Below, in pieces: positions 24,523 to 33,708 of a DNA stretch of 36,097 nt. Source of the DNA: Bacilli bacterium (lineage in GTDB: Bacteria; Bacillota; Bacilli; Paenibacillales; NBRC-103111); assembly GCA_028287395.1 (NCBI GenBank), contig JAQBPR010000016.1, positions 1 through 36,097 of the forward strand, read 5' to 3'. The position numbers were made by a program, and so were the translations under genes. Within the stretch, counting starts at the first letter, position 1. Every line of letters begins with the position of its first letter. The notes beneath the pieces were generated by a model. That model ran no database searches and was not told the origin of the DNA. It saw only the letters and a program-made list of their open reading frames with translations.

Positions 24523-27500
24523 TTGCAGCGATTAATTAAAGCCTTTTCTGCTGATATGGATTTTCAAACGATCGTTTCCGGCTTTAAATCGGGGATGCGA
24601 GAGCAGCTCGTTTCTGGTTTGTCGGGTTCATCTCGACAGGTCATGATCACCTCTTTGATGGAAGGGTTAAACCAACCGATTGTTATTTTGACACATAATA
24701 TGTTTGCGGCGCAGAAGATTGCTGAGGATTTAATCGAGTGTCTTTCTACGGAACAGGTGCTGCTCTATCCAGCACAGGAAATGATGGTGACTGAAACGGC
24801 TGCTGCAAGTCCGGAATTATTGGCGCAACGTATTGATGCGCTTAGTCGTCTCGCTTCTGGCTTTCGCGGTATTTTGGTGACTCCATTTGCAGGTGTTCGT
24901 AAGCTATTGCCTTTAAGCAGTGTGTTTTCTGAAGCGCAAATCTTCGTTCGTTTGGGCGATACATTGCACTTAGATGATTTTTTGTTGAAAATGACGGGAA
25001 TCGGTTATGAACGCGTAGAAAGAGTTGAGTCAAAAGGGGAAATGAGTGTACGTGGCGGGATTATTGATTTTTTTCCTTTAACAGCTCATACGCCTTATCG
25101 AATAGAGCTTTATGATGTTGAGGTAGATTCCATTCGCTCCTTTGATGTAGTAGATCAAAGATCGATTGAGAAATTATCTTCGATTGTGATTGAACCTTGT
25201 AAAGAGATGATTGCAGATCGAAAGCGTTATCAAAATGCGGCTCAGCATGGGGCTGAGCTGCTGCAGCAGCAATTGGCCAAAATGACAGATCGTCAAGCGA
25301 AGACGAGGCTGCAGGAAGAGATTGGAAATGAGCTTGCTCAATTGGAGCAACAGCATTCTTTTGGAGGTATTTATAAATATATATCTTTACTTTATCCGGA
25401 ACGGCAAACACTTTTCGACTATATGGCAAAGGATTCTATATTGCTCATAGATGAACCCGCGCGTTTGATTGAAACAGCTAAGCAGTTGGAGCGCGATGAA
25501 GTGGAATGGGTAACGGGTTTATTACAAGATGGGAAATACTTGCCTTCCTTTGTATTAGCGAAAACTTACGAAACCTTGCTTCACAGAAAGCCTTTTCCGA
25601 CACTATATTTGTCATTATTTTTACGTCAGGTTCCACAAACGCAACCACAAAATATCGTTAATTTTATGTGCCGAACGATGCAGAACTTTCATGGACAAAT
25701 GAATTTATTGAAGTCGGAGATGGATCGATGGAAGAAGACCGGCTATAAGGTGCTTTTGCTGACCAATGGGGAAGAGAGGATGGAGCGGATCAAGCGCATC
25801 CTGCAGGATTACCAAATCGAAGAGCCCATGCTCTTAAACGGTAATTTACAAAGTGGATTTGAGCTTCCTTCTATTCATCTAGTGGTTATTACAGAAGGCG
25901 AGATATTTTCCCAAAAACAGCGTAAAGCACGCAAAATGGACAAAAAAATTGAAAATGCCGAGCGTATCAAAAATTACCAGGAGCTTAAGGTGGGCGATTA
26001 TGTCGTTCATATTAATCATGGAATCGGTAAATATGTGGGCATAGGCACGCTTGAAATTAACGGGATGCATAAGGATTACTTGCATATTTTGTATGCAGGC
26101 GGGGATAAGCTTTCTGTTCCCATTGACCAAATAGACTTGATCCAAAAGTACGTTGGTGCTGAAGATAAGGAACCAAAAGTATATAAACTTGGAGGCGCGG
26201 ATTGGACGCGTGTGAAGAATAAAGTCCATTCCACCGTTAAGGATATCGCAGATGAATTAATCCAGCTTTATGCTGAACGACAAGCAACAGTGGGGTATGG
26301 CTTTAATAAAGACACACCTTACCAAAGTGAATTTGAGGGATTGTTTCCATATGATGAAACGCGCGATCAGCTTCGTGCGATTGATGAGATAAAAAGAGAT
26401 ATGGAAAAGCCGAGGCCTATGGATCGTTTGCTCTGTGGGGATGTCGGTTACGGGAAGACAGAGGTCGCTATTCGTGCTGCTTTTAAGGCAGCAATAGACG
26501 GCAAGCAAGTAGCGGTGCTCGTTCCAACAACAATATTAGCTCAGCAGCATTATGAAACGTTCCGCGAACGATTTTCCGGATACCCTATTCAAATCCAAGT
26601 GTTAAGTCGGTTTCGTTCAAAAAAAGAACAAACAGATACAATCAAAGGAATTAAAAAAGGAACAGTGGATGTTGTGATTGGAACCCATCGCCTACTTTCA
26701 AGCGATATCCAATTTAAAGAATTGGGCTTGTTGATTGTGGATGAAGAGCAGCGTTTTGGTGTGTCGCATAAAGAGAAGCTTAAGCGGCTGAAAATGGATG
26801 TCGATGTCCTAACATTAACAGCGACACCAATCCCAAGAACATTGCATATGTCGATGCTCGGTGTCAGGGATTTATCTGTCATTGAGACTCCTCCGGAAAA
26901 CCGTTTTCCGGTTCAGACTTATGTCGTCGAGCATAGCTTTGCTTTGGCGCGTGAGGCCATTGAACGTGAACTTGCCCGCGAGGGACAAGTGTATTATTTG
27001 TTCAATCGAGTGCAAGGGATTCAGCAGATTGCTGAACAGCTCTCTTCGCTTGTTCCTGATGCTAAAGTAGCCGTTGCTCATGGACAAATGCCGGAGCAAG
27101 AATTAGAACGGACCATTCTTGATTTTCTGGATGGTGAATACGATGTGCTTGTTAGTACAAGTATTATTGAAACGGGTGTTGACATTCCTAACGTCAATAC
27201 GTTAATTGTTCATGATGCCGATAAAATGGGATTATCACAACTCTATCAACTTCGCGGACGTGTAGGACGTTCCAATAGAATTGCTTATGCGTATTTTACT
27301 TACAAACGGGATAAAATCTTAAATGAAATAGCCGAAAAAAGACTTCAAGCGATTAAAGAATTTACGGAGTTAGGTTCGGGCTTTAAAATTGCGATGCGTG
27401 ATTTATCGATAAGAGGGGCAGGAAATTTATTGGGAGCCGAGCAGCATGGCTTTATCGCCTCGGTCGGTTTTGATTTGTATTCGCAAATGTTAGCGCAAGA

Positions 27501-28044
27501 AATCGCCAATCGCAAGGCACAAATGGGTAACGAAACGATCGAAATAGCCAAGCCGAGCAGCACGCAATTAGAGCTTCAAATAGACGCCTATTTACCTTCG
27601 GACTATATTTATGATAGTATGCAGAAGATTGAGATTTATAAAAAGGTAGTTAATCTGACATCACTTGAAGAAGTGGCGGATCTGCATGAGGAATTGGTTG
27701 ATCGTTTCGGTGACTTACCTATAGCGGTAGAAAATTTGCTCGCAGTGGCAAGAATAAAAGTATACGGTTCTATGTACGCCATTGAATCCATTAGCCAAAA
27801 AGGAGATGATTACCAGATTAAGATCCATTCGGATCAGAATGGGAATTTGGAAGGTAAAAAACTTGTTGCTTTATCCTCGCATTTTGAGGGAAGGATTAAG
27901 ATCATTCCGGGAGCTCACATTCTCATTGAAATACTTTGCAGAGGATTATCTTCGGAGCAATCAATACAATTATTAGAGAAATTTTTAAGTAAATATCAAG
28001 AAGTGTTGAAAACGAAAGGGGAGTTGCAAAATGTTGCCAAATAA
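24523..28044 (+). CDS. mfd: Transcription-repair coupling factor Mfd
   Basis: A 1173-residue DNA translocase that removes stalled RNA polymerase and recruits UvrA. Order: UvrB-like module (GLSGSSRQ.., RGGIIDFFP), the CarD-like RNA polymerase interaction domain (KVGDYVVHINHGIGKYVGI), then RecG-like motor with Walker A GDVGYGKTE (K645), DEEQ box (740-743), LTLTATPIPRTLHM, and QLRGRVGRS. The C-terminal domain is TRCF type. TTG 24523 is chosen because AAGGGGTGG lies 5 nt upstream and it aligns with B. subtilis; ATG 24505 precedes that site. Overlaps the next gene by 14 nt. Confidence 0.95.
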   Translation: MQRLIKAFSADMDFQTIVSGFKSGMREQLVSGLSGSSRQVMITSLMEGLNQPIVILTHNMFAAQKIAEDLIECLSTEQVLLYPAQEMMVTETAAASPELLAQRIDALSRLASGFRGILVTPFAGVRKLLPLSSVFSEAQIFVRLGDTLHLDDFLLKMTGIGYERVERVESKGEMSVRGGIIDFFPLTAHTPYRIELYDVEVDSIRSFDVVDQRSIEKLSSIVIEPCKEMIADRKRYQNAAQHGAELLQQQLAKMTDRQAKTRLQEEIGNELAQLEQQHSFGGIYKYISLLYPERQTLFDYMAKDSILLIDEPARLIETAKQLERDEVEWVTGLLQDGKYLPSFVLAKTYETLLHRKPFPTLYLSLFLRQVPQTQPQNIVNFMCRTMQNFHGQMNLLKSEMDRWKKTGYKVLLLTNGEERMERIKRILQDYQIEEPMLLNGNLQSGFELPSIHLVVITEGEIFSQKQRKARKMDKKIENAERIKNYQELKVGDYVVHINHGIGKYVGIGTLEINGMHKDYLHILYAGGDKLSVPIDQIDLIQKYVGAEDKEPKVYKLGGADWTRVKNKVHSTVKDIADELIQLYAERQATVGYGFNKDTPYQSEFEGLFPYDETRDQLRAIDEIKRDMEKPRPMDRLLCGDVGYGKTEVAIRAAFKAAIDGKQVAVLVPTTILAQQHYETFRERFSGYPIQIQVLSRFRSKKEQTDTIKGIKKGTVDVVIGTHRLLSSDIQFKELGLLIVDEEQRFGVSHKEKLKRLKMDVDVLTLTATPIPRTLHMSMLGVRDLSVIETPPENRFPVQTYVVEHSFALAREAIERELAREGQVYYLFNRVQGIQQIAEQLSSLVPDAKVAVAHGQMPEQELERTILDFLDGEYDVLVSTSIIETGVDIPNVNTLIVHDADKMGLSQLYQLRGRVGRSNRIAYAYFTYKRDKILNEIAEKRLQAIKEFTELGSGFKIAMRDLSIRGAGNLLGAEQHGFIASVGFDLYSQMLAQEIANRKAQMGNETIEIAKPSSTQLELQIDAYLPSDYIYDSMQKIEIYKKVVNLTSLEEVADLHEELVDRFGDLPIAVENLLAVARIKVYGSMYAIESISQKGDDYQIKIHSDQNGNLEGKKLVALSSHFEGRIKIIPGAHILIEILCRGLSSEQSIQLLEKFLSKYQEVLKTKGELQNVAK

Positions 28045-29119
28045 AAAAATAGGACAGGCCAGATGGTTTGTTGGGATGATTGCGTTAATATTGGTTATTT
28101 CTCTACTCAGTGGATGTGGAAAAACAAATAGTGGTGCTTCAGCTTCTAGTTCTCCAATTGCGACTAAAGGTCCGAAGGACACAGACATTGCAGGGACGTA
28201 CAAAGATGGAAAAGTCACCTACGGGGAATTAAATAAATTCATTGAAACCTCAGCCTTTCTAAGTCAACAAAGTGCACAAGCTAAAGGGACTCCAGGCTTC
28301 GACGAATACATGTTAAAACAATATGTGTTGCTCAAAGTATTGAACGCTCGTGCAAGCGATGCAAGTAAGAAAGACGCTGAAGCTAAAGTTAAGACACAAA
28401 TGGATTCGTTTCAAAAATATTATGATACCAATAAAGCGCAAATGGATCCTGCAATGAAAGCGGCTAATATTGCGATAGCGGATATCCAAAATTATTTTAG
28501 CATGACATTAATTGCATTGTCCGATATGGGCACTAAAGTAACGGATCAACAAATTAAAGCTGAGTATGATAAGAATATAAAAGCGGATCCGTATGCTTAT
28601 ACTACGGCTTCGTTACAGCATATCTTGGTTATGTTGAAGGATCCAGCGGATCCAACAGGGCAAAAGGATTTGCGTACGAAAGATGAGGCTTTAAAAAGAG
28701 CGCTTGAAGTTAAGGATAAGTTGGACAAGGGTGGCGACTTTACTGCACTTGCGAAGGAATACTCCGATGATCCAGGTTCTAAGGACAATGGCGGAAAATA
28801 TGATAATGCATCCCTTAGTACTTATGTAGCAGCTTTTAAAAAAGCAGCAGCAGAGTTGCCGCTTAATAAAATCAGCGATCCTGTTGAAACAGAATATGGT
28901 TATCATGTGATGAAGGTGTTATCGAGAACGAACCAAACGGTAGATCAGGCTAAAGAATCGATTCGTAGTAGTCTAGAGGATGGTTTAATCAATGATTTCA
29001 TGACGAATGAATTCCCGAAACTTGATTATAAATCTGCTATTCCGACTCCATCGCCAGCACCGACACCGGCACCGACACCAGTAGGAACAGCACCAGCTAC
29101 AGTAGCTCCTGCTAAATAA
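28031..29119 (+). CDS. Parvulin-type peptidyl-prolyl isomerase lipoprotein (PrsA/SurA-like)
   Basis: A 362-residue lipoprotein. Lipobox LLSGC gives lipidated C29 after a KK..hydrophobic signal. A SurA-like helical N domain follows, then a rotamase domain with LQHILVMLKD, GGDFTALAKEYSDDPGSKDNGG and GYHVMKVL. The C-terminus is a Pro-Ala-Thr-rich tail (APTPAPTPVGTAPA). Expected to fold exported proteins at the membrane outer face. ATG lies inside the mfd end with AAAGGGGAG. B. subtilis has no gene here between mfd and spoVT. Confidence 0.88.
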   Translation: MLPNKKIGQARWFVGMIALILVISLLSGCGKTNSGASASSSPIATKGPKDTDIAGTYKDGKVTYGELNKFIETSAFLSQQSAQAKGTPGFDEYMLKQYVLLKVLNARASDASKKDAEAKVKTQMDSFQKYYDTNKAQMDPAMKAANIAIADIQNYFSMTLIALSDMGTKVTDQQIKAEYDKNIKADPYAYTTASLQHILVMLKDPADPTGQKDLRTKDEALKRALEVKDKLDKGGDFTALAKEYSDDPGSKDNGGKYDNASLSTYVAAFKKAAAELPLNKISDPVETEYGYHVMKVLSRTNQTVDQAKESIRSSLEDGLINDFMTNEFPKLDYKSAIPTPSPAPTPAPTPVGTAPATVAPAK

Positions 29120-29131
29120 AAACATGTATTG

Positions 29132-29168
29132 AACAAGGGTGCTCATTCATCGGGCGCTCTTGTTTTTT
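29132..29168 (+). terminator. Terminator after the PPIase gene
   Basis: 13-bp stem with G-T wobbles (AACAAGGGTGCTC / GGGCGCTCTTGTT), 7-nt loop, T tract. Confidence 0.85.
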
Positions 29169-29251
29169 GAATGTATTCAAATGAATTTTTTGGACATAAT
29201 GTAAACACCTCGCCACAAGTAAACTATAATAATGGGTTGTGGAGTTAGGAT

Positions 29252-29281
29252 GAATTAGGATCGAATAAACAGATCATACTA
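29252..29281 (+). promoter_or_regulatory. Sigma-G promoter of spoVT
   Basis: GAATT (29252-29256), 18-nt spacer, CATACTA (29275-29281). The -10 fits CATWHTA fully; the -35 misses the last position of GHATR. spoVT is sigma-G dependent in B. subtilis. Confidence 0.65.
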
Positions 29282-29321
29282 TGGTTAGCACATCTCCAAG
29301 GAAAGTGAGGCATCAGGAAGC

Positions 29322-29864
29322 ATGAAAGCAACAGGTATTGTTCGTCGGATAGATGATTTAGGAAGAGTGGTCATACCCAAGGAAATTCGTCGTACGTTAA
29401 GAATTCGCGAGGGGGATCCTTTAGAAATTTTCGTGGATCGGGATGGCGAAGTGATCTTGAAAAAGTATTCACCTATTAGTGAACTAGGTGACTTTGCCAA
29501 AGAATATGCCGAATCATTAGCTGAAAGTACTGGGCATATTACAATGATTTCCGACCGTGATAACATCATTGCCGTTTCGGGCGCTTCTAAAAAAGATTAC
29601 TTAGAAAAAGCGATTGGGTCTCTTGTTGAAAACTGTATGGAAGGCCGCAAGGCTTTGATTGAAACGAATGCAGGTCAATATGAGATTATTAAGGATTTAA
29701 CTGAAACTTACAGTTCCTTAGCAATAGCTCCGATTATTGCAAGTGGAGATCCGATTGGCTCTGTCATCATGATCAGTAAGGAAGATGGCATGAAAATGGG
29801 GCAAATGGAAGTGAAAATGACAGAAACGGCAGCAGGCTTTCTGGCTAAACAAATGGAGCAATAA
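29322..29864 (+). CDS. spoVT: Forespore transcription regulator SpoVT
   Basis: A 180-residue protein: N-terminal AbrB-type DNA-binding domain (MKATGIVRRIDDLGRVVIPK, RRTLRIREGDPLEIF; 1-50) and C-terminal GAF-like domain (about 55-178). SpoVT modulates sigma-G genes up or down. It is the second AbrB-fold regulator in the window after AbrB itself. ATG start with AAGGAAAGTGAGG upstream region. Bounded by terminators, so monocistronic. Confidence 0.97.
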   Translation: MKATGIVRRIDDLGRVVIPKEIRRTLRIREGDPLEIFVDRDGEVILKKYSPISELGDFAKEYAESLAESTGHITMISDRDNIIAVSGASKKDYLEKAIGSLVENCMEGRKALIETNAGQYEIIKDLTETYSSLAIAPIIASGDPIGSVIMISKEDGMKMGQMEVKMTETAAGFLAKQMEQ

Positions 29865-29893
29865 TAAGCATCGAACCTGATCGTGGATTGAAG

Positions 29894-29947
29894 AAAGGCT
29901 TCCTCTTGGAAAGGTGAAAACACCTTCCTCAAATGGGAAGCTTTTTT
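29894..29947 (+). terminator. Terminator after spoVT
   Basis: Outer stem AAAGGCTTCC / GGGAAGCTTTT with an inner hairpin GGAAAGGTG / CACCTTCC, then T tract. Confidence 0.8.
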
Positions 29948-30047
29948 AAATTAATTTTTGCGTGGTTTCGTCGAATAAAAATAGCAACAAGCTGACCGTT
30001 GACAGGTTATAATAGTTTTATGGTTTTGGGGAAATGGAAGGGATACG

Positions 30048-31685
30048 ATGGCAGATCAACAAAAGCAAGGTTATACTGGCGTCACACTACTCAAAGGAGC
30101 AGCAGTACTAGGGGCTGCGGCAGTCATTTCTAAGCTATTGGGGACTATGCAAAAGATCCCTTTACAGAACATCGCTGGAGACGAAGTTTTTGGAGTATAT
30201 AACGCGGTGTACCCTTTGTATATTTTAATTTTGACATTAGCAACAGCTGGATTGCCCCTTGCGGTCTCTAAGTTTGTAGCGGAACATGTGGCTTTAGGAC
30301 AATATAGAGAAGCAAAGCGTATATTTCATATTGCCAGTTTAGTCTTATTAGCAATGGGAATCTTATTTTTTAGTTTATTATTTTTTACAGCAGATTGGCT
30401 TGCTTGGTTAATTGGGATTAAGGCTTCTGCAAAAGCCATTCGCTATGTTTCATTTGCGTTGCTGCTCGTTCCTGTCATGGCTGCTTTACGGGGTTACTTC
30501 CAAGGGATGCAAAACATGCTGCCGACTGCTGTTTCACAGGTAGCGGAACAGTTCATTCGCGTGACCACAATGGTAGTATTATTGCTTTATTTTACACGAT
30601 GGGGATATGACACGGGGACCATTGCTGCAGGCGCTGCCTTCGGTTCTGTTACAGGTGCAGCAGTAGGGTTGATGGTCATGGTATATTATTGGCGACAAGC
30701 TCGTGCAGGGGCAATACCTGATCTTCTGCAAAATAGGGTAAAGCGTGAATCCGCTTCATTTATCATTAAACAGTTTATGCGATATGCTTTGCCTATTTGC
30801 TTAGGTTCCATTGTAATGCCCTTATTGACGCTAGTGGATACTTTTACGATGCCGCGTTTGCTTAAACGGAGTTTAGATGAAGTCTCAGCAACGCATGTGT
30901 TTGGTATCTATAACCACGGATTGCCGCTTGTCCAGCTCGTAGCGATGATAGCAACCTCGATGTCAGCTGCCCTTGTTCCCTCGATTGCCGAAGCGAAGAT
31001 GCATCGCCAACAGCATACCATTCACACTCGCACAGAGCTTGCTTTGCGGTTTACTTGGCTGGTTGGTTTGGCTGCTTCATTTGGTCTCGCGGCAACCGCT
31101 ATTCCATTAAATGTGATGTTTTATAAATCAGCAGAGGGATGGCAAGCAATGGCAATCCTTGCGTTTACGGCAGTATTTAGTGCTGTGAATATTGTTTCAG
31201 CGAGTATATTGCAAGGTTTTGGTGCGGTGATGGCTCCCGTGCGCAATTTATTTATTGCGGTCTTACTTAAAATCGTCTTTAATTTGCTTTTGATCCCTTA
31301 TTACGGGATTGAAGGAGCTGCGATATCTGCGGTGATCGCCTTTGCAGCTGCTTGTTTTCTGAATTTAAGAGATCTGCGCAAAAGTGTACAAGCGGGTAAC
31401 ACGATTAAGCAATTTTTGCGTCCTTTAGCTGCACTTTTGATCATGTGCGCAGTGCTTTGGATCTGTATATATGGCTTAGGATCTTTATTTGCGCACTTGC
31501 CGGTTCATTTCTCTTATCGTTTGCAGAATACAATCGTGGCTTTATTCTCTGTGCTATTAGCTGCCTTGGTTTATATGATTGCACTGATTCGATTGGGAGC
31601 TGTTTCTAAGCAAGAATTGGCGGGAATGCCTGGTTTTAATTCTAAAGTGCTGCCGATTTTAAGTAAGCTGCGTTTGTTACACTAG
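30048..31685 (+). CDS. yabM: MOP-superfamily lipid flippase (YabM/SpoVB/MurJ-like)
   Basis: A 545-residue polytopic protein with about 14 membrane segments. N-terminal LLKGAAVLGAAAVISKLLG and IPLQNIAGDEVFGVYNAVYP are typical of the SpoVB/MurJ-type polysaccharide flippases. YabM is a SpoVB paralog in B. subtilis; a role in moving lipid-linked cell-wall precursors is inferred. ATG start (30048). A TATAAT at 30009-30014 follows a TTGACA by only 3 nt, so they are not one promoter. Confidence 0.9.
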   Translation: MADQQKQGYTGVTLLKGAAVLGAAAVISKLLGTMQKIPLQNIAGDEVFGVYNAVYPLYILILTLATAGLPLAVSKFVAEHVALGQYREAKRIFHIASLVLLAMGILFFSLLFFTADWLAWLIGIKASAKAIRYVSFALLLVPVMAALRGYFQGMQNMLPTAVSQVAEQFIRVTTMVVLLLYFTRWGYDTGTIAAGAAFGSVTGAAVGLMVMVYYWRQARAGAIPDLLQNRVKRESASFIIKQFMRYALPICLGSIVMPLLTLVDTFTMPRLLKRSLDEVSATHVFGIYNHGLPLVQLVAMIATSMSAALVPSIAEAKMHRQQHTIHTRTELALRFTWLVGLAASFGLAATAIPLNVMFYKSAEGWQAMAILAFTAVFSAVNIVSASILQGFGAVMAPVRNLFIAVLLKIVFNLLLIPYYGIEGAAISAVIAFAAACFLNLRDLRKSVQAGNTIKQFLRPLAALLIMCAVLWICIYGLGSLFAHLPVHFSYRLQNTIVALFSVLLAALVYMIALIRLGAVSKQELAGMPGFNSKVLPILSKLRLLH

Positions 31686-31689
31686 AAGA

Positions 31690-31827
31690 GTGTGTTTAAT
31701 AAGTGGTTGAGAGCATATGAGGGAATGTGACCGGAGAGTTGAAAGTTTTGCTTTAGCAAAACTGGCTTCGTAAGCATATGCTTAGGGACATCCCTCATAT
31801 GCCGTAACCCTACTTAATTAAACACAC
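31690..31827. repeat. 138-bp long imperfect inverted repeat
   Basis: The outer arms GTGTGTTTAAT (31690-31700) / ATTAAACACAC (31817-31827) are perfect. They continue as AAGT/ACTT, GGTT/AACC and GCATATGAGGGA (31713-31724) / TCCCTCATATGC (31791-31802), with small bulges. The 59-nt centre forms AGTTTTG/CAAAACT (31744-31763) and the self-complementary AAGCATATGCTT (31772-31783). It starts 5 nt after the yabM stop and ends 19 nt before yabN. No T tract follows, so it is not a simple terminator; it could be a MITE-like repeat or a structured RNA. Confidence 0.8.
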
Positions 31828-31846
31828 ATTAAAAAGGAGCTGTCTT

Positions 31847-33331
31847 ATGACTGCAAAAATAACGATAGTCGGTTTAGGATCTGGAGATGAAAATCAACTC
31901 AGTCTCGGTATTTGGCGTAAACTGCAAAATAGTTCAGATATTTATGTTAGGACAGCCCAGCATCCCGCTTTGAAGTTTTTAGCGGAGAATGATATTGCTT
32001 TCCAGTCATTTGATGAAATCTATGAGCAGAATGATACCTTCTCTGATGTTTATGCGAAGATTGCCACGGAATTAATTTCAACTGCTAAAACAGTAAAGCG
32101 AGAGATCATTTACGCTGTGCCTGGTCATCCGATGGTTGCGGAGCGAACTTCACAATTATTAATCGAGAACTGTATTGAATCGGGAGTAGAGCTACAAATG
32201 TTAGGTGGTGAAAGCTTTCTCGACCAAGCCTTTATACGCTTTGGATTTGATCCTATCGAAGGGTTTCAACTGGTGGATGGCAGTACATCGTTTGACAGCC
32301 TGCTTAATCCGCAAATACATACGATAATCGCGCAAGTGTATGATGCGTTTACTGCTTCGGATGTAAAGCTTAGCTTAATGGAATGCTATCCGGATGATTT
32401 TCCGATTGTTGTGGGTCATGCGCTAGGTGTGGCGGGTGAAGAGCGGTTGGAGAAAATTCCGTTATATGAGTTGGATCGAGTGCAAGGTTACGGGAATTTA
32501 TCTTTGGTGTGGGTGCCGCGAAGTGATGAAGCCAGCTTGCAAAATCGTTCATTTCGGCGTTTGCGGGAAATTGTCGATATTTTACGCAGTCCCGAAGGGT
32601 GCCCTTGGGATCGTGAACAGACGCATGCCAGCTTACGTAAAAATTTGATCGAAGAAACCTGTGAGGTGCTGGAAACCATTGATGATGACGCTCCAGATGC
32701 TATGTGTGAGGAATTAGGCGATCTGCTTTTGCAGGTAATGCTGCATGCACAGATTGAGGATGAAGTCGGCGCTTTTAATGTGTATGATGTAGTGCAAGGA
32801 TTGAATGAAAAATTAATTCGCCGTCATCCGCATGTATTCGCTAATCAATCTGCTGAGAACGCAGCAGAAGCAATCGTAAATTGGGAGCAGGTAAAGCAGG
32901 AAGAGAAACGATTAAAAGGTATAGATGCGAGGCAAGTTTCTATTTTAGCTGGAATCCCACGCGACATGTCAGGTTTACTGCAAGCCTTGAAATTGCAAAA
33001 GAAAGCGGCACAGGTTGGCTTTGATTGGGAGCATATGGAGGATATTGTCGCGAAAATCGAAGAAGAATTAGCAGAGCTGAGAGCTGAGTTGAAAAGCGAA
33101 GGTGCAGTGGAAGAACAGAAGGCTGAGTTGGGTGACCTATTATTTGCCGTTGTGAACTTAGCGCGTTTCTTGAAAATCGATCCAGAAGAAGCCATAGCGC
33201 TAACAAATCGGAAATTTATTCGCAGATTTTGTTATATTGAAGAAAAATTACGTTTAAAGGGTGTATCTTTCGACCAAACTAATCTTATAGAAATGGAGCA
33301 ATTCTGGCAAGAAGCGAAAAAATTTTTATAA
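31847..33331 (+). CDS. yabN: YabN: SAM methylase-MazG fusion (nucleotide pyrophosphohydrolase)
   Basis: A 494-residue fusion. Residues 1 to about 220 are a tetrapyrrole-methylase fold (ITIVGLGSGDENQLSLGIW, VPGHPMVAER, MLGGESFLD). Residues about 230-494 are MazG (LREIVDILRSPEGCPWDREQ, then EETCEVLETIDD, EELGDLLLQVMLHAQI and a second EEELAEL..ELGDLLFAVVNLAR half). MazG hydrolyses NTPs/dNTPs to monophosphates; the role of the methylase half is unknown. ATG start with AAAAAGGAGC. Confidence 0.94.
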   Translation: MTAKITIVGLGSGDENQLSLGIWRKLQNSSDIYVRTAQHPALKFLAENDIAFQSFDEIYEQNDTFSDVYAKIATELISTAKTVKREIIYAVPGHPMVAERTSQLLIENCIESGVELQMLGGESFLDQAFIRFGFDPIEGFQLVDGSTSFDSLLNPQIHTIIAQVYDAFTASDVKLSLMECYPDDFPIVVGHALGVAGEERLEKIPLYELDRVQGYGNLSLVWVPRSDEASLQNRSFRRLREIVDILRSPEGCPWDREQTHASLRKNLIEETCEVLETIDDDAPDAMCEELGDLLLQVMLHAQIEDEVGAFNVYDVVQGLNEKLIRRHPHVFANQSAENAAEAIVNWEQVKQEEKRLKGIDARQVSILAGIPRDMSGLLQALKLQKKAAQVGFDWEHMEDIVAKIEEELAELRAELKSEGAVEEQKAELGDLLFAVVNLARFLKIDPEEAIALTNRKFIRRFCYIEEKLRLKGVSFDQTNLIEMEQFWQEAKKFL

Positions 33332-33346
33332 AATGTAAAGCTTGTA

Positions 33347-33373
33347 GCAGGATTTTCCTATGCAATAAAGAAT
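33347..33373 (+). promoter_or_regulatory. Sigma-H promoter of hup
   Basis: GCAGGATTT (33347-33355), 11-nt spacer, AAAGAAT (33367-33373), a full match to RnAGGAWWW / RnnGAAT. It resembles the spoVG promoter at 20361-20388. No clear sigma-A promoter is seen in the 33332-33432 gap. Confidence 0.65.
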
Positions 33374-33432
33374 ACTTAAGGAATATCCATTTTTAAGCTT
33401 TAAATTTAAATTATTCTAGGAGGTATTTTTGA

Positions 33433-33708
33433 ATGGTAAACAAAACAGATTTGGTTAATAACATCGCGAAGAAAAGCGGATTGTCGAAGAAAGATGTCGA
33501 AGCTGTGCTTAACGGATTTTTAGGAGAAGTAACGGATGCTTTGTCTTCCGGAGATAAAGTTCAACTGATTGGTTTCGGAACTTTCGAAACTCGGAAACGT
33601 TCTGGTCGTACAGGCCGTAACCCGCAAACTGGAAAAGAAATTATCATTGCCGAATCTACCGTTCCTGCGTTTAAAGCCGGCAACAAGCTTAAAGAAGCCG
33701 TAAAATAA
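33433..33708 (+). CDS. hup: HU family DNA-binding protein
   Basis: A 91-residue histone-like protein: MVNKTDLVNNIAKKSGLSKK, VQLIGFGTFETRKRSGRTGR with the GFGTF(E/K) core, the beta-arm NPQTGKEI, and VPAFKAGNKLKEAV. HU compacts and bends DNA. ATG with AGGAGG (33418-33423). Its stop overlaps the rqcP start (TAATG). In B. subtilis hbs lies elsewhere, so its place between yabN and yabO is a lineage trait. Confidence 0.97.
   Translation: MVNKTDLVNNIAKKSGLSKKDVEAVLNGFLGEVTDALSSGDKVQLIGFGTFETRKRSGRTGRNPQTGKEIIIAESTVPAFKAGNKLKEAVK

Noticed and set aside
25061-25429. 122-codon minus-strand frame inside mfd
   Set aside because: Lies wholly inside a well-conserved mfd domain, has no start signal, and its composition follows mfd codons.
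30000-30014. TTGACA and TATAAT in front of yabM as one promoter
   Set aside because: Only 3 nt separate them; 16-18 nt are needed. Either may work with another partner but I see none.
31690-31846. T-box or known riboswitch in front of yabN
   Set aside because: No T-box AGGGTGG..ACCGCG block, no recognised aptamer core and no terminator; kept only as an unexplained inverted repeat.
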